From Oscillospiraceae bacterium (lineage in GTDB: Bacteria > Bacillota > Clostridia > Oscillospirales > Ruminococcaceae), in contig DPBR01000023.1 of the NCBI GenBank assembly GCA_003516865.1, positions 14,693 to 22,274 of the forward strand: a stretch of DNA of 7,582 nucleotides, given 5' to 3'. Below, piece after piece: positions 1-6,169 of this stretch. A model generated the notes under the pieces. It worked only from the letters and a program-made list of their open reading frames with translations. It was not told where the DNA came from and did not search any database. The position numbers and the translations under genes were made by a program. Position 1 is the first letter of the stretch; every line of letters starts with the position of its first letter.

Positions 1-102
1 CGCGAAAAACCGACAGCGAATCTGTCGCTCCGCGCGAAGCGCGGAGGGGCGTTCCGCCCGACCGGTGGTTTTTGCAAAGCGGGATAGGACGGCAAAGCGG
101 GG
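1..102 (-). repeat. Multi-hairpin intergenic repeat, copy A (runs off the left edge)
   Basis: This copy lies just after the gpsA stop and matches, in opposite orientation and without gaps, positions 4598-4699. Positions 1-62 match 59 of 62, 63-81 are diverged (about 8 of 19), and 82-102 match 20 of 21. Three back-to-back hairpins are visible: 47-59 (GGGCG, loop TTC, CGCCC), 28-46 (8-bp stem, 3-nt loop) and 11-27 (CGACAG, 5-nt loop, CTGTCG). The first arm of a fourth hairpin, CGCGAAAAAC, is cut by the window edge at position 1. Read on the minus strand, the 27-11 hairpin is followed by GTTTTT, which looks like an intrinsic terminator for the gpsA transcript. A short direct repeat, GCAAAGCGGG, occurs at 74-83 and 92-101. 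No coding signal was seen in 1-133. Confidence 0.85.
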
Positions 103-133
103 AAAAGACAGCCGCCGCCCGCAGGAAGTCGGG

Positions 134-1135
134 TTAATCGGTCCAGTAGGTTTCGCGTTCGCTCTTGACGGCTCTGCCCATAAGCGCGCCGATGGAATCT
201 TTGGGGATACCGCCTTCGAAGCAGATTTTGACAATCTGTTCAATGATGGGGACGTCGATGTTGTTTTCTTTGGCAAGACGAAGCGCGGTTCGGCTGTTTA
301 TATAACCCTCGACTGTGCCGACTTGTGCGACGGCTTCAGCGGCGGAAGTTCCCTTTCCGATAAGGAAACCCGCGCGGTAATTTCTTGAGTGCAGAGATGT
401 GCAGGTAACGATGAGGTCGCCGAAGCCCGCCATACCGGTGAAAGTTTTCCAGTTTGCACCGAGAGCTACGGCAAGTCGGGTAATTTCGGTCATTCCTCTT
501 GTGATAAGGGCGGCGATTGTGTTGTCGCCAAGACCCATACCGCGTGCGATACCGCAGCCGAGCGCAATCGGGTTTTTGAGGACGCCGCCAAGCTCGCAGC
601 CCGCAACGTCGTCGTTAATATATATGCGGTAACGCTCGTTTGAGAGCGTGTGCTGGATATACAAAGCGACGTCCGGGTCATACGACGCGCAGACTTCCGT
701 TGTCGGGACAAGCCGTCCGACTTCTTCCGCGTGGCAGGGACCGGTGATAACGCCGATTTTGCTGTGCGGAATTTCCTGTCTGATAACCTCGGAGAGCCTT
801 TTTCCCGTGGCTTCTTCAAGACCCTTGCTTGCGTTAATAATAATCGCGCCGCGCTTTATATACGGTTTAACGGCGCAGACAGCCTCGCGGTAAAACGCCG
901 ACGGAATACAGATAATCACAATATCTGCGTCCGAAACGCACGCGGGGTCGGTTGTCACCTTCAGCGTTTCAGGGAGCATTATTCCGGGAAGCAGACGCTT
1001 GTGCTCGTGGTCGCGGCGAAGCTGCTCAGCTTCCTGCTCAAATTTTGTCCATGTCGTCACATCATGACCGTAGGTTGTGTAAAGCACGCCGAGAGCCGTG
1101 CCGTAGCCGCAGCCCAGAATTGTAATTTTCGCCAT
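134..1135 (-). CDS. gpsA: Glycerol-3-phosphate dehydrogenase [NAD(P)+], GpsA
   Basis: GpsA is a cytosolic enzyme that reduces dihydroxyacetone phosphate to sn-glycerol-3-phosphate with NAD(P)H, supplying the phospholipid backbone. The protein has 333 residues, normal for the family. The N-terminal dinucleotide fold carries GCGYGTALG (residues 8-16). NASKGLE (101-107) holds one conserved lysine, K104, and GPCHAEEV (132-139) follows. ELGGVLKNPIALGCGI (181-196) holds the catalytic lysine K187, then GLGDN and the ITRGMTE helix. GFGDLIVTCTS..SRNY (238-253) contains D240 and the substrate-phosphate-contacting R251/N252. ATG has a strong GGAGG site five bases upstream. The variants GCGYG (usually G-G/S-W-G) and GPCHAEE (usually GPSHAEE) are mild and no key residue is missing. 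It is the last gene of the run, 90 bp after the flavoprotein gene. PlsY, encoded four genes upstream in the same run's core, uses its product. Confidence 0.97.
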   Translation of the reverse strand: MAKITILGCGYGTALGVLYTTYGHDVTTWTKFEQEAEQLRRDHEHKRLLPGIMLPETLKVTTDPACVSDADIVIICIPSAFYREAVCAVKPYIKRGAIIINASKGLEEATGKRLSEVIRQEIPHSKIGVITGPCHAEEVGRLVPTTEVCASYDPDVALYIQHTLSNERYRIYINDDVAGCELGGVLKNPIALGCGIARGMGLGDNTIAALITRGMTEITRLAVALGANWKTFTGMAGFGDLIVTCTSLHSRNYRAGFLIGKGTSAAEAVAQVGTVEGYINSRTALRLAKENNIDVPIIEQIVKICFEGGIPKDSIGALMGRAVKSERETYWTD

Positions 1136-1153
1136 TTTATCCTCCGTGTTGTT

Positions 1154-1182
1154 ATTTTAGGTCGTCTAAAAAACGGTCTGAA
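1154..1182 (-). promoter_or_regulatory. Possible weak promoter ahead of gpsA
   Basis: The 90-bp gap between the flavoprotein stop and gpsA is the largest within this run of genes. On the minus strand it contains TTCAGA (1182-1177), a 17-base spacer and TAAAAT (1159-1154), about 20 bases before the gpsA start codon. The -35 box is poor, so this is only a candidate. The gap is AT-rich compared with its surroundings. I see no hairpin-plus-T-run terminator in it, so readthrough from the upstream genes is also possible. Confidence 0.3.
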
Positions 1183-1225
1183 AAGTGAAAATAAACCGAG
1201 AGCGCCGCGCTATACGCATTTTCAA

Positions 1226-2314
1226 TCAAACGGGGTTTTCAGAATCGACCGATATATTATCCATATTATGTGATATTGTTATGCTTTTAAGTCCGCTTTT
1301 CATAACAATTCTCCGCAAAAAAGGAGCGTACATAAACGGGCATTTCAAAAGTTTCACGAAAATTTTTGCGCGGTATTTCAGCAGCCCCCGCGAGTAGCGG
1401 ATGTTTTCATTTATGCCGCCGTTAAGCGCTTCCGCGAGATATTTCGCGCTGTTAACCGCGAAGCTTATTCCCTCAAGCGAGCTTGGGCTGATAAGTCCCG
1501 CCGCCTCCCCGACAAGAAACGCGTTGTTTTTGCCCGCGCAGATGTCAAACGGAGATTTTGGTCTGAGAACAATGCACGCTTCCGTTTTTATCGGTTCTCC
1601 GAGCGGGATTCCGTATTCTTCAAGACGTTTTTTCTGACGTTCAAACGCATGGCGGCAGTTTTTTGCGGGAAAAGCCCCTCCGTAAATCAGGAAATTATCC
1701 TTTGAAATCGTCCAAGAGCAGCAATCGCTTGTTTCGGGGTCGAAAATGCAGCTGTAAAACGGCTTTGCGCTGTTTTCGGGAAACCATTGCTGAATGGCGA
1801 TATAGCTGCGGATTTTCTTATTCGGATAAACAAGCCGCCGCACCATTGACTTCGCGCCGTCGGCGCCGACAATTTTTGCCGCAGTGAAAACGCGTTTTTC
1901 TCCGTTTGAACTGCAAATTACTGCAAAATCGCCGTTTTTTTTAATTTCAAGGCACCTTCCGTTAACCAAAACAACGTTTTTCGGGATAAGCCCTTTCAGC
2001 CACAAATCAAATTTATGTCTGTCGAGATTGATATAAAAGCGCTGATAGTGACGTTCAAGGCGCTTTCCGAGGTCGATTGTGCGAACAGAGAAAATCTGCG
2101 GGTCAACGAGGACTTCTTTCGGCAGCGTAAGGTCAAATTCTGCAAACGCTTTCTGCGCGTCAGGCGACAAAAGTCCGCCGCAAGGCTTGTGAAAGCTTTC
2201 GGGAGCGTCGGTTTTTTCGTCTATCATAAGCACGCGAAACCGCTTGTCGAGAAGCCTTGCGAGAGTTGCGCCGGCAGGTCCGCCGCCGATTATCGCGATA
2301 TCAAAATCCAACAT
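1226..2314 (-). CDS. Geranylgeranyl-reductase-family FAD-dependent oxidoreductase
   Basis: This is a soluble or membrane-associated flavoprotein of the p-hydroxybenzoate-hydroxylase fold, in the geranylgeranyl reductase-like group. Members reduce isoprenoid or lipid double bonds, or are uncharacterised, so the substrate cannot be read here. From M(2314) it has 362 residues. The FAD-binding GGGPAG is at 10-15, with an acidic residue ending the second strand (E33). PCGGLLSP is at 44-51, typical of the group. GADGAKS at 150-156 is the DG motif. GEAAGLISPSSLEGISFA is at 269-286 and corresponds to the usual GDAAG...P..EGI segment, with Glu in place of the usual Asp. A GTG codon in frame at 2332 overlaps the stop of the upstream gene, but the ATG at 2314 is preferred. 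It sits directly before the Rossmann strand and has AAAGG and GGGG upstream. A basic, hydrophobic C-terminal helix region (about 310-345) may contact membrane. Its place among plsY and gpsA suggests, but does not prove, a lipid-related job. Confidence 0.88.
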   Translation of the reverse strand: MLDFDIAIIGGGPAGATLARLLDKRFRVLMIDEKTDAPESFHKPCGGLLSPDAQKAFAEFDLTLPKEVLVDPQIFSVRTIDLGKRLERHYQRFYINLDRHKFDLWLKGLIPKNVVLVNGRCLEIKKNGDFAVICSSNGEKRVFTAAKIVGADGAKSMVRRLVYPNKKIRSYIAIQQWFPENSAKPFYSCIFDPETSDCCSWTISKDNFLIYGGAFPAKNCRHAFERQKKRLEEYGIPLGEPIKTEACIVLRPKSPFDICAGKNNAFLVGEAAGLISPSSLEGISFAVNSAKYLAEALNGGINENIRYSRGLLKYRAKIFVKLLKCPFMYAPFLRRIVMKSGLKSITISHNMDNISVDSENPV

Positions 2315-2328
2315 TTTCCCCGTACCTT

Positions 2329-2777
2329 TCACCGCTTCAGCTTGACAAGATATTCCGAGGTATCATCCTCTAACTTTTTTTCATCGGTGAGATGAAATCT
2401 GTTCCGTTCGTAAAACCGAATTGCGCGGGAATTTTTCTCCAGCGCCCACAAAAAATCCGCGTTATGCTCCTCAACCGCGTGTTTAAGCAGCTTTTCGCCG
2501 ATTGCGTTTTCCTGTAAGGACGGCTCGACAAACAGCTTTACAATTTCTCTGCCGTCATCCTCACGAAACCTTTCACAACGCCATCGTCGTAAACATAAGT
2601 ATTGTGAAGAATGTTCTCGTCTTTGAGGTAATTCTCGGTCATCGACGGAACGGAGAGTTCGCCGAAATAATACTCGTCGCAGCCGAAAATCGGATAGAAA
2701 TTCAGCCTGTAATTAAATATTTCGATTTCCGCAAGCCTCGCGGCATCGCGCTTTTCGGCGCGTCTTATATTCTCCAT
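2329..2777 (-). pseudogene. GNAT-family N-acetyltransferase, broken by a one-base frameshift
   Basis: The start ATG at 2777 has GAGAG just upstream and begins MENIRRAEKRDAARLAEIEI. That frame reads through ...YVYDDGVVKGF and hits TAA at 2540-2538. From about 2567 another frame continues the protein: FREDDGREIVKLFVEPSLQ, then GEKLL, NSRAIRFYERNRF and a C-terminal YLVKLKR ending at TGA 2331-2329. Adding one base in the GAAACC stretch (2565-2570, plus strand) would join the halves into a 149-residue protein, the normal GNAT size. The acetyl-CoA motif A is VKLFVEPSLQENAIGEKLL, with Ala where the first Gly of Q/R-x-x-G-x-G usually lies. Motif B is N-RAI-FYE. These proteins acetylate amines with acetyl-CoA; the target is unknown. 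It starts 16 bases after plsY and ends 14 bases before the flavoprotein. The break may be a true mutation or a base lost in sequencing or assembly. Confidence 0.82.
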
Positions 2778-2793
2778 ATCGGCTCTCTTTCCG

Positions 2794-3456
2794 TTATTTC
2801 GCTTTTTCGCCGAGCTTTTTCTCGCAGTGCGAAGCAAGGCGTTTTATGTTTTCCTTGTGTCTGACGATAATCAATCCTCCGCAGAACGCCGCGAGAATTG
2901 TATTAATGATGAAAGCGGGGTCGTGGTCTATGAAAAAGTCGAAGCAGAACATTGCTATGCAGAAAACCGCCGAGCTTATGCAGCTTCCGAGCGACACATA
3001 GCGAGTTATCGCGACAATAACCGCGAATATTCCGATAAGAATAAATCCTATGCGCCAGTCGAGCACGAAAATCGCGGAAATTGCCGCAAGAACGCCTTTT
3101 CCGCCCTTGAAGCCGTAATACACGGGTAAGCAGTGACCGACAATCGCCATAAACACGGTGAAAACCTCTGCCCAGTTCATTCCAAGCGCAGGATTTGTCG
3201 TATCGACGCCGCCTATGTAAAGGAACGCAAGCCTTACAAGAAGCAGACCTATCGCAGCCTTGAAAGCGTCGCCTATAAGCACGATAAGAGCCGCCTTTTT
3301 CCCGACGGAACGGAGCGTGTTTGTAAGACCGGCGTTGTTGCTGCCCATTGTGCGGATATCCTTGCCCGTTATTATTTTTGTCACGATAATCGACGTATTT
3401 ATCCCGCCCATAAGGTACGGCACAAGTATCATAATTGCATAGCAAATCCAAATCAT
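2794..3456 (-). CDS. plsY: Acyl-phosphate:glycerol-3-phosphate acyltransferase PlsY
   Basis: PlsY is an integral membrane enzyme that transfers an acyl group from acyl-phosphate to sn-glycerol-3-phosphate, giving lysophosphatidic acid, the first acylation in most Bacillota. It has 220 residues, typical of the family, with several hydrophobic segments (about 3-27, 54-82, 96-113, 122-151, 157-178, 181-198). All three family motifs are present. Motif 1 is GSNNAGLTNTLR (38-49). Motif 2 is GHCLPVYYGFKGGKGV (107-122), the glycine-rich phosphate/acyl-phosphate loop. Motif 3 is RHKENIKRLASHCE (199-212). The ATG start at 3456 has AAAGGG seven bases upstream and lies 20 bases after the stop of the preceding membrane protein. 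The GNAT start follows 16 bases after its stop, so co-transcription is likely. Its substrate comes from gpsA in the same run. Confidence 0.96.
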   Translation of the reverse strand: MIWICYAIMILVPYLMGGINTSIIVTKIITGKDIRTMGSNNAGLTNTLRSVGKKAALIVLIGDAFKAAIGLLLVRLAFLYIGGVDTTNPALGMNWAEVFTVFMAIVGHCLPVYYGFKGGKGVLAAISAIFVLDWRIGFILIGIFAVIVAITRYVSLGSCISSAVFCIAMFCFDFFIDHDPAFIINTILAAFCGGLIIVRHKENIKRLASHCEKKLGEKAK

Positions 3457-3476
3457 TTCTATTCCCTTTTCTCTTT

Positions 3477-4013
3477 TTACTGACCTTTTTCTGTATTTTT
3501 TATGACTTTTCCGCCGATTATGACGGAAATTTCGGCGTTTTTGCTTTTAATCGCCGCCGCAAGCATTGCCGAATTTTCGCCTTGTTCAATGAAAATCGTC
3601 GCTTTTTTGCCGTTTTTCAGTATAAACCGCAGTTTTCTTCCCTTTGGTTCAATGCTTATTATATCGGAAAATCTTACGATTTGTATATTTCTGTTAAAAT
3701 AATACAGCAAGAAATGCTCGTAAAAACGGCGTTCGCCTATTTTCACGAACTTGCCGTTCAATATCTCGGACTGCTCGCTGTCCGACAGCTTTTTCAGCTT
3801 GTTTGCAAAGATTTTCGGCGCGCATAGCGTGGTTATTGTGAGCGCCAGCGCGTAAACAATGACTAAACCGATTACGATATATTCAAAATGAAACGAAACC
3901 TCGCGTTTTCTCGCAGTTGTAAACAGCCCGAACGAAATCAGCGCCGACCATATCCAGACAAAAATTGTCGAAAGCCTGTAAACCCTGAAATATTCCCGCG
4001 AAATTTCACTCAT
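3477..4013 (-). CDS. Two-TM membrane protein of unknown function, second of a paralogous pair
   Basis: I do not recognise a named family with certainty. The 178-residue protein has two predicted membrane helices (about 14-33 and 44-66), then a cytosol-type basic/polar domain to the C-terminus. That domain has the pattern FLLYYFNRNIQIVRFSDI, then ISIEPKG and a strand-rich stretch with ILKNGKKATIFIEQG. The two-TM plus small beta-rich domain layout resembles YcxB-like or PH-like membrane proteins, but this is a resemblance only. It matches the upstream neighbour in layout and in the pattern F-hydrophobic-LYF...II..I.PKG, so the two probably arose by duplication. Its ATG (4013) overlaps the neighbour's stop by 8 bp (ATGAGTGA), implying translational coupling, and AAGGA lies upstream. 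plsY starts 20 bases after it. Confidence 0.8.
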   Translation of the reverse strand: MSEISREYFRVYRLSTIFVWIWSALISFGLFTTARKREVSFHFEYIVIGLVIVYALALTITTLCAPKIFANKLKKLSDSEQSEILNGKFVKIGERRFYEHFLLYYFNRNIQIVRFSDIISIEPKGRKLRFILKNGKKATIFIEQGENSAMLAAAIKSKNAEISVIIGGKVIKNTEKGQ

Positions 4014-4551
4014 CCTGCGTCCTTCCTTTGTTTGCGCGCTCGATAAGCTTGTTCATAAGCGCGGTTTTATCCTCGCACGAAGCCGTTTTCAGCAGAACCG
4101 AGCGGCTCACGGACTCAACCCACAAGCCTTTCGGGAAAATCGATATCCTGTCTATTATCGAATAGCGCATTATACCGCCGCCAAACGTGAAATACAGCAT
4201 AAATTTGCTGAGAAAAAACCGCCCGTTTTCGGATGCGTCCGCTTTTTCGTACTCGTCGAGAAGCTGCTCCCTGTCGCCCGCGGGAAGATTTTCTAAGTGA
4301 CCTTTCAGCTTGTTCGGGTCGCTTATCAGCTTTGTCGCTATCGTGTAAACAAACAAAAAACCGCATATCGTTATTACCGCGATAAACAGCCAGCGCACAG
4401 TCATAATCGCCTTTACCGTCGCCTCGTCGCCATTTGCCGACAGCGCGAACCACACGCCCAAATCAGCGCCGATTGCCGCCAAAAGCCCTATCAGCAGACC
4501 TATATTCTTTTTCAGAGTGTATATCCTGAAATCTCTCAGTAATTTCTTCAA
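4006..4551 (-). CDS. Two-TM membrane protein of unknown function, first of a paralogous pair
   Basis: This 181-residue protein has a short basic N-terminus, two hydrophobic helices (about 17-38 and 52-74) and a soluble C-terminal part. That part shows FFLSKFMLYFTF, IMRYSIIDRISIFPKG and a following strand pair. It shares this arrangement with the next gene downstream (FYEHFLLYYF...SDIISIEPKG), which it overlaps by 8 bp. No catalytic motif is visible and I assign no function. The start is a TTG at 4551, chosen because it is preceded at six bases by a strong GAGGAG site (AAAGAGGAG). No ATG or GTG fits as well, since the next Met lies inside the hydrophobic core. It is the first gene after the hairpin-rich gap downstream of der. 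I found no convincing -10/-35 pair in 4552-4640, so it may be read through from der. Confidence 0.8.
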   Translation of the reverse strand: MKKLLRDFRIYTLKKNIGLLIGLLAAIGADLGVWFALSANGDEATVKAIMTVRWLFIAVITICGFLFVYTIATKLISDPNKLKGHLENLPAGDREQLLDEYEKADASENGRFFLSKFMLYFTFGGGIMRYSIIDRISIFPKGLWVESVSRSVLLKTASCEDKTALMNKLIERANKGRTQDE

Positions 4552-4597
4552 CTTTTTCTCCTCTTTTTACATTGTTCCTTATCGTTCTTTTCCGTAT

Positions 4598-4723
4598 CCC
4601 CGCTTTGTCGTCCTATCCGGCAGTGCGAGCCGGGCAGGTCGGGCGGAACGCCCCTCCGTGCTTTGCGCGGAGCGACAGCTTCGCTGTCGGTTTTTCGCGG
4701 AGCGAAAAACGGGCGTTCCGCCC
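4598..4723 (+). repeat. Multi-hairpin intergenic repeat, copy B, with extra closing arm
   Basis: This element lies in the 227-bp gap between der and the membrane-protein pair. Positions 4598-4699 align gaplessly with the reverse complement of 1-102 (see copy A). Five hairpins follow one another with almost no spacing. They are 4641-4653 (GGGCG, GAA, CGCCC), 4654-4672 (imperfect CTCCGTGC/GCGCGGAG), 4673-4689 (CGACAGC, TTC, GCTGTCG), 4690-4710 (GTTTTTCGC, GGA, GCGAAAAAC) and 4711-4723 (GGGCG, TTC, CGCCC). The first and last hairpins are exact reverse complements over 13 bases. The whole 4641-4723 block can therefore also close on itself into a branched fold with the middle three hairpins inside. 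On the plus strand the 4673-4689 hairpin is followed by GTTTTT, terminator-like but antisense to the genes. The rest of the gap (4552-4597, 4724-4778) holds the ribosome site of the next gene and GC-rich sequence with no gene. Confidence 0.85.
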
Positions 4724-4778
4724 GCGCAGGAAGCCGGCACTCGCAGAAAGCGGGACGGCGCACAAAGCGTCCGCCGGA

Positions 4779-6095
4779 TTATTCGCCGCGTTCGCGAATG
4801 GTGATTTTTATAGGGGTCATATCAAGACCGAAAGATTCGCGGATTTGGTTCTCAAGGTAGCGCTGATAGCTGTAATGAAAAAGTTCCTTGGAGTTGCAGA
4901 AGATAACGAAAGTAGGCGGCGCAGAGGAAGCCTGCGTCATATAGTAGACTTTGAGGCGCTTGCCCTTGTCGGAGGGCGGCTGAACGCGCGAAGTCGCGTA
5001 GTTGAGCATATCGTTGAGAACGCCCGTGGAAATTCTGCGGTTGTGCTGCTCGTGAACGACTTTTATAAGGTCGAAAAGCTTCTCGACGCGCGAGCCTGTT
5101 TTTGCCGAAATAAAGACAAACGGTGCATAGCTCATAAACGAGAAGTCGTTTTCAAGCTTTTTCGTAAATTCCTGCATAGTTTTGTCGGTTTTGTCGGGAA
5201 CTGCGTCCCACTTGTTTACCGCAATAACGCAAGCCTTGCCCTTGTCGTGAGCATAGCCCGCGACTTTGCTGTCCTGCTCGGTGAAACCGACGGTAGCGTC
5301 AATCATAACAACGCAGACGTCCGCTCTGTCGACAGCCATAAGCGCGCGCAGAACGCTGAAATGCTCGATATTTTCGATAACCTTCGCTTTGCGGCGCATT
5401 CCCGCGGTGTCGATGAAGATATAGCGGTCGTCGCCGCGCACAACCTCGCTGTCAATCGCGTCGCGCGTTGTTCCCGCGATATCGGAAACAATCGAGCGCT
5501 CCTCGCCCGCGATAAAGTTAACAAGCGAAGATTTTCCGACATTCGGCTTTCCGATTACGGCGACTTTAATTGCGTTTTCATCGTAATCGTCGGGTTCTTC
5601 GGGCGGCAAATTCTTGAATACAGCTTCAAGAAGGTCGCCTGTGCCGTGACCGTGAACTGCGGAAACGGAAATCGGGTCGCCAAGACCGAGATTGTAAAAT
5701 TCGTAAAATTCGGGCGGCGGCGCGCCGATATTGTCGTCCTTGTTTACGGCGAGAACAACGGGCTTTCCGCTCTTCATAAGCATCGCCGCAACGTCCGCGT
5801 CGTTTGCGGTGACTCCCGTTGTCATATCCGTGACAAAAATGATGCAGTCCGCCGACTCAATCGCAAGCATCGCCTGCTCGCGCATCTGCGCAAGTATCGT
5901 ATCGTCGGTTTTCGGCTCAATTCCGCCTGTGTCAATCAGCGTAAATTCACGGTTCAGCCATTCGCATTTCCCATAAATTCTGTCGCGCGTAACTCCCGGC
6001 GTGTCGTCGACAATCGACAGCCTTTTTCCGCAAAGCTTATTGAAAAGCGTGGACTTTCCGACGTTCGGACGTCCAACAATCGCTACTAATTGCAT
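4779..6095 (-). CDS. der: Ribosome biogenesis GTPase Der (EngA)
   Basis: Der is an essential double GTPase that binds the 50S precursor and is needed for large-subunit assembly. The protein has 438 residues, the usual length. G domain 1 has GRPNVGKST (8-16), DTPGVTRD (31-38), DTGG (55-58), NKDD (118-121, where NKxD is standard) and a SAVHGHG segment (145-151). After an acidic linker (about 165-174), G domain 2 has GKPNVGKSS (182-190), DIAGTTRDAID (205-215), DTAGMRRK (229-236), NKWD (294-297) and SAKTG (330-334). The C-terminal KH-like domain covers about 350-438, with PPTFVIFCN and the ending PIKITIRERGE. ATG at 6095 is preceded by TGAGGTGAA, and a clear promoter lies 32-60 bases upstream. 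It heads the der-plsY-gpsA set, but two membrane-protein genes and a hairpin repeat separate it from plsY. Confidence 0.98.
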   Translation of the reverse strand: MQLVAIVGRPNVGKSTLFNKLCGKRLSIVDDTPGVTRDRIYGKCEWLNREFTLIDTGGIEPKTDDTILAQMREQAMLAIESADCIIFVTDMTTGVTANDADVAAMLMKSGKPVVLAVNKDDNIGAPPPEFYEFYNLGLGDPISVSAVHGHGTGDLLEAVFKNLPPEEPDDYDENAIKVAVIGKPNVGKSSLVNFIAGEERSIVSDIAGTTRDAIDSEVVRGDDRYIFIDTAGMRRKAKVIENIEHFSVLRALMAVDRADVCVVMIDATVGFTEQDSKVAGYAHDKGKACVIAVNKWDAVPDKTDKTMQEFTKKLENDFSFMSYAPFVFISAKTGSRVEKLFDLIKVVHEQHNRRISTGVLNDMLNYATSRVQPPSDKGKRLKVYYMTQASSAPPTFVIFCNSKELFHYSYQRYLENQIRESFGLDMTPIKITIRERGE

Positions 6096-6126
6096 AATTC
6101 ACCTCAAGAAAATAATCTATTATCAT

Positions 6127-6155
6127 ATTATAACACATTATCCCGCGTTTTGCAA
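6127..6155 (-). promoter_or_regulatory. Sigma-A-type promoter for der
   Basis: On the minus strand the sequence reads TTGCAA (6155-6150), a spacer of exactly 17 bases, then TATAAT (6132-6127). TG lies one base before the -10 box, making it an extended -10. It sits in the AT-rich 74-bp gap between the HD-protein stop and the der start, leaving a leader of roughly 25 bases before the ATG. This is the best promoter match in the window. It implies that der, and possibly the genes down to gpsA, form their own transcription unit. Confidence 0.78.
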
Positions 6156-6169
6156 GTGCATTACCCGAT

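Noticed and set aside
1..130. CRISPR array or tRNA-like gene in the hairpin-rich DNA
   Set aside because: The repeats are unequal hairpins, not regularly spaced identical direct repeats. There is no acceptor stem with a T-loop or CCA end that fits a tRNA.
650..1273. A 207-residue open frame on the plus strand opposite gpsA
   Set aside because: It is antisense to a complete gpsA, with no family motif and no ribosome site that I could find.
2555..2585. Programmed ribosomal frameshift in the GNAT gene
   Set aside because: Joining the frames needs a -1 slip, but the codons AAA GGT TTC offer no X-XXY-YYZ slippery heptamer and no evident downstream pseudoknot. A lost base is simpler.
2903..3451. 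A 182-residue minus-strand frame overlapping plsY
   Set aside because: It is a shifted-frame shadow of plsY with very high Arg content and no hydrophobic segments. plsY has all three family motifs.
4552..4778. Insertion sequence or MITE with terminal inverted repeats and target duplication
   Set aside because: The outer 13-bp arms of copy B are reverse complements, but I see no clear flanking target-site duplication. Copy A as visible lacks the second arm because of the window edge, so mobility is not shown.
4572..6089. A 505-residue open frame on the plus strand opposite der
   Set aside because: It is the full antisense of der, whose motifs are unmistakable. The translation is rich in Arg/Val/Asn without any recognisable domain, and its start lies in the repeat. 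Long antisense frames arise from codon bias.
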